Shown here: in pieces, positions 23,425-29,057 of the stretch
Layout of the letters: each line of letters starts with the position of its first letter
Position numbering within the stretch: position 1 is the first letter of the stretch
DNA from: DATESN01 sp035270785
GTDB lineage: Bacteria > Bacillota > Clostridia > Lachnospirales > Lachnospiraceae
Direction of reading: 5' to 3'
Length of the DNA stretch: 29,057 bases
Assembly: GCA_035270785.1 (NCBI GenBank)
Contig: DATESN010000017.1
Coordinates: 1 to 29,057, forward strand
Program-made: the position numbers and the translations under genes
Notes under the pieces: model-generated
Seen by the model: only the letters and a program-made list of their open reading frames with translations
What the model was told of the DNA's origin: nothing
Database searches by the model: none

Positions 23425-24660
23425 TTAACCCCTATTTGTAGAATGTTGGGTGGTCTTTATAATTTGTATTCCTAACTCTTCTTTAATATATCTTTTTTCT
23501 AGATACATTTTATCATCCGCATTCTTAATTAACAATTCAACTTCTGTTTTATTAATATTATCATATCCCACAATGCCGTGACTGACACTTATTATATATG
23601 GCCTATCTTCGTTCTCATTCACAACTTGATTACGATGATTAATTCTTTCCCAAACCTTTTCCGAAGCAGCTACATTTATACCATTAAATATGATTAGGAA
23701 TTCATCTCCGCCCATTCTTATAATAAAGTCTTCATTACGGGTTTCTTGTTTCACATTTTCGATAACACTCACAATAAGTTCATCTCCATATTTATGTCCC
23801 AACTGATCATTAACCATCTTTAATCCATTAATATCAATAAAGCAAATACTAATTTCCATACGTCCACGATGATTGTATTCAAGTGTTTTATTTAATTTAG
23901 TAAGCCCTGACCTTCTATTAAAAGTCTTTGTCAATGGATCAAACATCATTTCGTTGAAATACTGTGTCATCTTAGCTATCTCATTAGAATTTATACTTTT
24001 CATTTTTTTAGAAACTTCGTCATCAATCAGTGAAAGCTCTTTTAGTTCTTCCATCAATATTTGCATCGGTTTACGAATTCGTCTATTGGTGGACAACGAT
24101 GAATAAAAGGTTACTATCATGATTAGTAACACCAAGCCTCCATTTATAACAAGTGCCTTCGTTACTTTTCCCCTTGCGAATTCTGCATAAAGCGTCACCA
24201 TTTCATTAATTTCATTTACATAGGAATCAATATCACTATTAATTTGTATACACAAAATCTTTACCGATTCATTTTGAACTATCTTTTGATAGGATGGTTT
24301 GAATTCTTCATTCCATCTTTTTATTATCTTTTGCAATCTTTCAATAGTCTGATTATGATTGATCCCAGTACTGGGATTATCTTTTTTATCACTTAGCATT
24401 TTTAATGTAAGATCAAATTCGTCGATTCTTTTTTGTAAATTTTCACTTAATGTTACATTATAAACGCCATCCTCTTGATTATTGATTTGATTAGCCATCT
24501 GGGTCATATTATAGCTTAACGCCCGTAATTTTCCAGACTGATTCACAATGGATGCATCACTATCCATACCCCTATATGCAATTATATTGATTAAGACAAT
24601 AATTAGAGAAAGAACAACTAATAAGCCATGTGTCAGTAATAGTTGATGTTTTATCTTCAT
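23425..24660 (-). CDS. membrane diguanylate cyclase with PilJ-type sensor
   Basis: A 411-residue enzyme making cyclic di-GMP from two GTP. Layout: membrane segment 1 (about 7-27), an external helical domain resembling the PilJ N-terminal/nitrate-sensor type (VNQSGKLRALSYNMTQM), membrane segment 2 (about 166-187), a HAMP-like linker, and a GGDEF domain from about 240 (DPLTKTFNRRSG). The active site GGDEF is at 317-321 and the inhibitory I-site RxxD is RNED at 308-311, so the enzyme looks active and feedback-controlled. No EAL domain. The ATG follows AGGAG by about 7 nt. Its RBS comes right after a terminator-like hairpin, so expression may need read-through from the ABC exporter genes. Confidence 0.93.
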   Translation of the reverse strand: MKIKHQLLLTHGLLVVLSLIIVLINIIAYRGMDSDASIVNQSGKLRALSYNMTQMANQINNQEDGVYNVTLSENLQKRIDEFDLTLKMLSDKKDNPSTGINHNQTIERLQKIIKRWNEEFKPSYQKIVQNESVKILCIQINSDIDSYVNEINEMVTLYAEFARGKVTKALVINGGLVLLIMIVTFYSSLSTNRRIRKPMQILMEELKELSLIDDEVSKKMKSINSNEIAKMTQYFNEMMFDPLTKTFNRRSGLTKLNKTLEYNHRGRMEISICFIDINGLKMVNDQLGHKYGDELIVSVIENVKQETRNEDFIIRMGGDEFLIIFNGINVAASEKVWERINHRNQVVNENEDRPYIISVSHGIVGYDNINKTEVELLIKNADDKMYLEKRYIKEELGIQIIKTTQHSTNRG

Positions 24661-24680
24661 GTATTCACTCCTATTTTTAA

Positions 24681-24709
24681 AAAGCAGTCCCTATACCTGA
24701 GGCCGCTTT
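24681..24709 (-). terminator. hairpin between the ABC exporter genes and the diguanylate cyclase gene
   Basis: On the minus strand AAAGC...GCTTT with further imperfect pairs, then a run of five Ts, 33 nt after the exporter stop codon. The GGDEF gene's RBS lies about 10 nt beyond, leaving no room for a promoter in between. Confidence 0.6.
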
Positions 24710-24742
24710 CACTCATTTATGCTAAATCAATGCTATGTTGTT

Positions 24743-26530
24743 CTACGAAAGACCAATTTGCGTGCGATACATGGATGCATATTGACCATTTAAATCCATA
24801 AGATTGTCATGTGTTCCCTGTTCGGCGATACGACCATCCTCAATCAGGACAATTATATCAGAATCTCGGATGGTGGACAAGCGGTGTGCAATAATAAAGG
24901 AGCTTCGCCCCCTTGTTATTGCAAGCATGGCACTACGAATTTTCTGCTCCGTAACGGTATCAACCGAGCTAGTGGCTTCATCCAAAATTAAGATGGGTGC
25001 ATCCACCAAAACCGCACGCGCAATCGTTAAAAGTTGTCTCTCCCCCTGGCTCAATGTTGCACCATCCTGGGTAAGAATTGTATCGTATCCCTCTGGTAAT
25101 CTTTGAATGAAGGTGTCGGCGCCCGCTGTAATGGAAGCCGCCTGTATCTTTTCAAAGGAAATATCTTTCCTACCATAACTGATGTTATCCCTCACGCTCA
25201 TTCCAAAAAGTGATGTATCTTGCAGCACAACACCAAAGGAACGACGAAGATCTTGCATCCTATAATCACGTATATCTTGTCCATCCAATAGGATGTTGCC
25301 ACTATTAACATCATAAAAACGAGTTAACAGGTTAATTATTGTAGTCTTTCCTGCACCTGTTGTACCAACAATTGCTACACGTGTGCCAGCAGGAACAGTC
25401 AAATTGATTTCTTTTAAAATCGGTTTATCTGCAACATAGCCAAATGTAACTTTTACAATTTCAATATCACCCTGTGGGTTTTCTAGTGGAAGGGCGCCTG
25501 GTAGGTCGGCAGGCTCTGGTTCCTCGTCAAGAATTTGAAAAATCCTTTCTGCTCCTGCCACTGCGGTTTGAAAGTTATTATAGATATTAGCGATATCAAC
25601 AAACGGCCGTGCGAATTGCCTTGAATATAAAAGGAAACTTGAAATCAAACCAATGGTTATGATTCCCTTCGCGGCCATGATTCCGCTTAGAACGGCAATT
25701 GCCACAAAGCTAAGGTTATTGATGACATTCATAATTGGCATCAATAGTCCTGACCAGATCAGAGCGCGTGTTGCAACAGCGCAAAATTGTTCATTGCTAT
25801 CCTCGAATTGATCAATCATATGTTGCTCGCGACAGTACGCTTTCACCATACTAAGTCCGGATATGCTTTCTTCAACCTGGCCATTTAGCTTTCCGAGTAT
25901 GGACTGTTGCTGGGAAAAGAGCTTACGTGTTCGTTTGGTAACGGTTTTTGTAAGGAAAAAAATAAGAATAACCGATACGAATGATACACAGGTCAGAAAC
26001 ACATTCAAATACATCATGATACCTAATATTCCAAATATCGTGAATCCGTATACCATAAGCTGGGAAATTGAATCTGATATGGTGGTGCTTATATTGTCCA
26101 CATCATTTGTGAGCCGACTCATAAGTTCGCCGTGTTGCCTACTGTCGAAGAAAGAAATTGGCAAGTCCTTCATGGCAGAAAAAAGCTTTTTACGTATATG
26201 TAAAATAATTTTCTGAGCAATGGATACCATGAAAAATTGCTGAAGAAAACGAACGAGCCAGTCGGTAAAATAAAGTCCCGCAAGAAGTGCAATAATCCAA
26301 ACTGCGGAACTGCCAATATTAATCTTATTGACAGCATTGCCAATAAGCAATGGTGAAAGTATAGAGGATACTGAAGCAATAGCAGAAAGCAGGAGAATCC
26401 AGTTTAAACCTTTTTTCTGCCCCTTAGTAAGTTCCCAAAGTCTGAGCAAGGTCCCCCGCATATCTTTTGGTTTCACTGTTGGTATCCCACGTCGCATGGG
26501 ACCCATCTGTTTCTGTGGTGATAACGCCAT
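24743..26530 (-). CDS. ABC exporter subunit (half-transporter, catalytic Walker B)
   Basis: A 595-residue half-transporter: membrane domain with six helices (about 30-340) and nucleotide-binding domain with Walker A GTTGAGKTT, Q-loop in VLQDTSLFG, signature written LSQGE instead of LSGGQ, Walker B ILILDEATSSVD with the catalytic glutamate, and H-loop IAHRLST. With its partner it forms an asymmetric heterodimer of the BmrC/BmrD or TM287/288 type, usually drug or lipid export. The ATG at 26530 follows the partner's stop by 4 nt; a TTG at 26560 inside the partner gene also keeps the frame. Neither start has a strong RBS, so translational coupling is likely. Confidence 0.9.
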   Translation of the reverse strand: MALSPQKQMGPMRRGIPTVKPKDMRGTLLRLWELTKGQKKGLNWILLLSAIASVSSILSPLLIGNAVNKINIGSSAVWIIALLAGLYFTDWLVRFLQQFFMVSIAQKIILHIRKKLFSAMKDLPISFFDSRQHGELMSRLTNDVDNISTTISDSISQLMVYGFTIFGILGIMMYLNVFLTCVSFVSVILIFFLTKTVTKRTRKLFSQQQSILGKLNGQVEESISGLSMVKAYCREQHMIDQFEDSNEQFCAVATRALIWSGLLMPIMNVINNLSFVAIAVLSGIMAAKGIITIGLISSFLLYSRQFARPFVDIANIYNNFQTAVAGAERIFQILDEEPEPADLPGALPLENPQGDIEIVKVTFGYVADKPILKEINLTVPAGTRVAIVGTTGAGKTTIINLLTRFYDVNSGNILLDGQDIRDYRMQDLRRSFGVVLQDTSLFGMSVRDNISYGRKDISFEKIQAASITAGADTFIQRLPEGYDTILTQDGATLSQGERQLLTIARAVLVDAPILILDEATSSVDTVTEQKIRSAMLAITRGRSSFIIAHRLSTIRDSDIIVLIEDGRIAEQGTHDNLMDLNGQYASMYRTQIGLS

Positions 26531-26534
26531 GTTT

Positions 26535-28253
26535 TTATTGTCCAACCGTCTCGCCTCCAATCTGTGATGAATAGATTGCTTGATAAGTCGAGCAATTTTC
26601 CATTAGTTCTTTGTGTGTCCCAAATCCAAGTAGTTTACCATCCTCAAGACACAATATTCTATCTGCACGCATTACTGTAGATATTCGTTGACTAATTAGT
26701 AATACCGTCATACTAGATGCTTGCTTTCGTATCCCTTTTAGCACCTCTGATTCCGTTGAAGCATCTAATGAACTAGTGCAATCGTCTAATATAAGAATGC
26801 ATGGTTTCCTTAGCAAGGCACGGGCTATAGATAAACGCTGCTTTTGTCCACCTGATATGTTCACACCACCTTGACCTAGCTCGGTTAGGTATCCCTTACT
26901 AAAGCCTTTTACAAATTCATCCGCCCATGCAATCTTTGAGGCAGAAATGATTTCCTCTTCCGTTGCTTTTTCATTGCCCCAGCGGATATTTTCCATAATT
27001 GTCCCTGAAAATAAAAGCGCCTTTTGTGGCACCACAGCAATGGCATTGCGCAAAACATTTGTGTCTATTTGCGTCACATCAAGTCCATCTATTAGAACCT
27101 GACCTTCAGTTGCATCATAAAATCGAGGTACCAAATTGATTAAGGTGGTCTTGCCTGATCCCGTTGGACCGATGATTCCAATCGTCTCTCCACGATAAGC
27201 CGTGAAATTCAAATGTTCGACTGCTGATTTTAATGAATGGATATAATGAAAGGTGACATCTTTAAAGGTAATTTCTCCTTTGACATCAAGTGATAATGGA
27301 TTAATGGGAATTTGCTGATTAGACTGTTCGTTTAAGATTTCCTGCACTCGCTCAGATGAGGCTGTTGCACGAACTGCACTGTTTAAAATATTAGACACCA
27401 TACCCAAAGCAAAAAGCACTTGCGTCATATAATTTACCGATGCCATTAGTCTACCAATTTGGCCTGCATCCTGAGACTGCGAAAGCCAAATCAGTAAAAC
27501 AATACCCATATTAACTGTGAGATTGATCAGAGGTGAAAAAACGGCTAGTACCCTCATGGCTGAAATACCTGCATCAGCAAATTCTCCAGCTGCTCCGGCA
27601 AATCTTATACTTTCCTGTTCCTCGGCGTTAAACGCTTTAACGACACGAATAGAAGATAAAAATTCACGACTAACCGTGTTTAGTTTATCAAGTTTTTGTT
27701 GAAGTCTCCCAAAGCGGTGATATCCCAACTTCATATTGGCTCCTATTAGTATGGCTGAAATGCATAGAATCACTGCCATGACGGGGAACTGTTTTGGTGT
27801 TTGTATGATGATAAGAACAATTGCTCCAATACAAGTGATAGGCGCCTTCATCATAATGCGCATACTTCCATTTATAAAGTTTTGAATTTGTGTGACATCA
27901 TTTGTAATGCGCGTAATAATGGAGGCGGGCTGAAGGTGGTCAATATTTTCAAAGGAAAGGGTTTGCACCTTTTTGTACAAATTTCCACGAAGCTCTTTGC
28001 CAATAAGTTGAGAAGTGCGACTGGCAAATATGTTTCTCATCACAGCTCCCACTGCACCTAGTGCGGCAATACCTAACATAATAACCCCATAATGCAATAT
28101 TTGTTGTATATCCTGACCCTTAACACCATCATCCACAACACGGGCCATAAATGCTGGTTGCATCAGATCAGCAAGCGTTTCAATGGTCAGAAAAAACATT
28201 GCTATCAAAAACAATGTTATATGACTGCCAATAAGCTTTGTAATAAATTTCAT
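26535..28253 (-). CDS. ABC exporter subunit (half-transporter, degenerate Walker B)
   Basis: A 572-residue half-transporter with six membrane helices and a nucleotide-binding domain: Walker A GPTGSGKTT, signature ISGGQKQR and Walker B ILILDDCTSSLD. The usual catalytic Glu after Walker B is Asp here. Its Walker sites pair in the dimer with the nonstandard LSQGE signature of the second subunit, making one degenerate ATP site and one active site, as in known heterodimeric exporters. The ATG at 28253 is preceded by GAGG with 7 nt spacing. First gene of the two-gene exporter operon. Confidence 0.92.
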   Translation of the reverse strand: MKFITKLIGSHITLFLIAMFFLTIETLADLMQPAFMARVVDDGVKGQDIQQILHYGVIMLGIAALGAVGAVMRNIFASRTSQLIGKELRGNLYKKVQTLSFENIDHLQPASIITRITNDVTQIQNFINGSMRIMMKAPITCIGAIVLIIIQTPKQFPVMAVILCISAILIGANMKLGYHRFGRLQQKLDKLNTVSREFLSSIRVVKAFNAEEQESIRFAGAAGEFADAGISAMRVLAVFSPLINLTVNMGIVLLIWLSQSQDAGQIGRLMASVNYMTQVLFALGMVSNILNSAVRATASSERVQEILNEQSNQQIPINPLSLDVKGEITFKDVTFHYIHSLKSAVEHLNFTAYRGETIGIIGPTGSGKTTLINLVPRFYDATEGQVLIDGLDVTQIDTNVLRNAIAVVPQKALLFSGTIMENIRWGNEKATEEEIISASKIAWADEFVKGFSKGYLTELGQGGVNISGGQKQRLSIARALLRKPCILILDDCTSSLDASTESEVLKGIRKQASSMTVLLISQRISTVMRADRILCLEDGKLLGFGTHKELMENCSTYQAIYSSQIGGETVGQ

Positions 28254-28317
28254 ACAGATACCTCAATCCCCCGATCCTTTCGGAATGTTCTTTTTGTAAA
28301 TTGTTTTTTATTCTTTT

Positions 28318-28323
28318 ATTATA
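28318..28323 (-). promoter_or_regulatory. -10 box likely used by the ABC exporter operon
   Basis: A perfect TATAAT on the minus strand 65 nt before the start of the first exporter gene. The -35 is poorly matched, which would fit a promoter that needs an activator. Confidence 0.4.
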
Positions 28324-28377
28324 AACACCATTTGGTAAAATAAAAAGAGCTATATCATTAGGACTGAACAATAAACG

Positions 28378-28410
28378 AGGCATCCTACTCTTTTACAACG
28401 TAGTATGCCT
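28378..28410. terminator. hairpin upstream of the exporter promoter
   Basis: Arms AGGCATCCTAC (28378-28388) and GTAGTATGCCT (28400-28410) pair with one mismatch around an 11-nt loop. T-rich but interrupted tracts follow on both strands. It may close off the older transcript from the right or act as an operator. Confidence 0.4.
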
Positions 28411-28517
28411 TGTTATATTTTCATGAAGAGTTTTTATATATTCAACTTTTATTTATTAACTCTAATTGGCAATAAACACATAAATAATTATATTCCACCT
28501 TGATGTAAAATACAATG

Positions 28518-28565
28518 ATAACTCGAGAATTACTCGTATCTATAACTCGAGAATTGCTCGTATGC
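28518..28565. repeat. two 24-bp direct repeats containing phased ACTCG boxes
   Basis: Two head-to-tail copies (28518-28541 and 28542-28565) of a unit that begins ATAACTCGAGAATT and ends CTCGTAT, differing at a few bases. Within each copy a CTCG box follows CTCGAG at about one helical turn. They lie in DNA without genes, about 200 bp upstream of the exporter's -10 box. Confidence 0.65.
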
Positions 28566-28583
28566 TAAAGAGAATTTGATTTT

Positions 28584-28772
28584 CTATTTTGTAAAATATT
28601 CATTAGCGATACGATAAGACAATTTATGATTTAAAATTAATTCCGTTTTTCCCTTCATTAAATCATTCGCCATCTTTATAACGTGATGATAAGTACTACG
28701 CGCCGGACCTGACCCAACACTTAGACGTTAAACACCCATTTCCTCTTTCTTGTCTATTGAGCCTTTTTCAAA
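28584..28772 (-). pseudogene. decayed C-terminal relic of a PEP mutase/isocitrate lyase family gene
   Basis: On the minus strand one frame reads FEKGSIDKKEEMGV, a TAA stop (28730-28728), then RLSVGSGPARSTYHHVIKM, MANDLMKGK and the ending SYRIANEYFTK before TAG at 28586-28584. EEMGV(x)RLSVGSGPARS resembles the conserved C-terminal segment of PEP mutase/isocitrate lyase-like proteins (LGVxRxSxGsGPaR), and the end resembles their SYxeANxxF tail. Only about 62 codons remain; upstream the frame meets TAA (28775-28773) and no more family sequence is seen. The local base composition (GCGCCGGACC) is richer in GC than the flanks, like a coding remnant. The match is from memory of the family, so moderate confidence. 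Confidence 0.45.
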
Positions 28773-28833
28773 TTAATATGTTTCTACAATAAATGTAAAA
28801 GTAAGGTGGATATTAATGAATAAGGGTAAAGAA

Positions 28834-28878
28834 CAAGCAAGGCACACTACAAAATGATTGCTTAGTGTGTCTTGCTTG
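28834..28878. terminator. long hairpin, likely terminator of the right-edge gene
   Basis: A 16-bp stem (28834-28849 with 28863-28878) with a single G-U (plus) or C-A (minus) pair and a 13-nt loop. On the minus strand it follows the right-edge gene by about 70 nt and is trailed by TTCTTT, a fair U tract. Confidence 0.6.
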
Positions 28879-28947
28879 CTACTAATAGTTGCCTTCTAAA
28901 AGTGATTAACGCACCTGATAATGAAAGCAAACTATAATTTTTATTTC

Positions 28948-29057
28948 TTATTCTAACATCAATTTTTCTAACTTAAGGGGTTCTATATACTGTCCATTCA
29001 TATAGGCTCTCATGTTTCCGCCGGAAATTTCATCTATTAAAGCTATATGTTTGTTTT
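28948..29057 (-). CDS. C-terminal end of an unidentified protein (partial)
   Basis: A frame open to the right edge ends NKHIALIDEISGGNMRAYMN, then GQYIEPLKLEKLMLE and a TAA at 28950-28948. The codon use, the absence of stops and the terminator-like hairpin beyond it suggest a real gene whose main part lies outside the window. About 36 residues are visible and I do not recognise a family. Confidence 0.5.
   Translation of the reverse strand, partial: NKHIALIDEISGGNMRAYMNGQYIEPLKLEKLMLE

Larger units (their letters stand above)
28254..28583. other. non-coding upstream region of the ABC exporter operon
   Basis: This 330-bp stretch holds no credible gene. It contains a perfect minus-strand TATAAT (28323-28318) without a clear -35, a hairpin (28378-28410) and two 24-bp direct repeats (28518-28565). 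The open frame at 28180-28383 on the minus strand overlaps the exporter gene and has no family look. Confidence 0.6.

Noticed and set aside
28092..28343. 83-codon plus-strand frame at the end of the exporter gene
   Set aside because: Antisense to the conserved membrane domain, with a residue composition typical of a shadow frame.
28180..28383. 67-codon minus-strand frame just upstream of the exporter
   Set aside because: It overlaps the start of the exporter gene in another frame, has no family similarity and covers the likely promoter and RBS.

Overview
The window looks like chromosome of a low-GC Gram-positive anaerobe, most plausibly a Lachnospiraceae/Clostridium cluster XIVa member. This is an inference from AT-rich DNA, strong GGAGG-type ribosome binding sites, lipoprotein-type solute-binding proteins, a cytoplasmic GH2 glycosidase, ferritin, DegV, an NhaC carrier and the general style of the proteins. 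I see no phage, insertion sequence, rRNA, tRNA or CRISPR array. Almost every gene is on the minus strand; only the GH2 glycosidase and the ferritin are on the plus strand.

Region by region. (1) 1-2008: minus-strand cluster of a DegV lipid-binding protein, a YgjP-like zinc metallopeptidase and the tRNA-modifying enzyme TcdA (cut by the left edge). (2) 2235-5141: a 968-residue GH2 glycosidase on the plus strand with its own promoter and a two-way terminator. (3) 5187-7441: a polar amino-acid ABC importer (binding protein, permease, ATPase). Its binding protein has its two sequence halves in swapped order, i.e. it is circularly permuted. (4) 7618-9453: a DEAD-box RNA helicase with a repetitive basic tail; a terminator-like hairpin lies between its promoter and its start codon. 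(5) 9626-15735: a second amino-acid importer, canonical in layout, followed by a beta-propeller lactonase-like protein, an asparaginase-like protein with altered catalytic residues, and an NhaC-family antiporter broken by one in-frame amber codon. (6) 15883-18895: a chemoreceptor with a long basic N-terminal tail, then ferritin on the plus strand with 11-bp tandem repeats abutting its promoter. (7) 18988-23336: a tightly overlapping phosphatidylethanolamine operon (PAP2-type membrane protein, flippase-like membrane protein, PssA, Psd) that ends in a threonine-aldolase-like PLP enzyme. (8) 23425-28253: a heterodimeric ABC exporter and, downstream of a hairpin, a membrane diguanylate cyclase. 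(9) 28254-29057: mostly non-coding DNA holding operator-like repeats, a decayed C-terminal relic of a PEP mutase/isocitrate lyase family gene, and the C-terminus of an unidentified gene entering from the right edge.

How the parts fit: modules 3 and 5 point to amino-acid uptake and use (module 5 probably an amide or related amino acid), with a chemoreceptor encoded just upstream of module 5. Module 7 makes phosphatidylserine and phosphatidylethanolamine from CDP-diacylglycerol and serine. The observation I rate highest is the circularly permuted binding protein, because an ordinary member of the same superfamily lies in the same window for comparison. Next are the helicase leader, the unusual asparaginase-like protein and its operon, the ferritin promoter repeats, and the PLP enzyme in the phospholipid operon.
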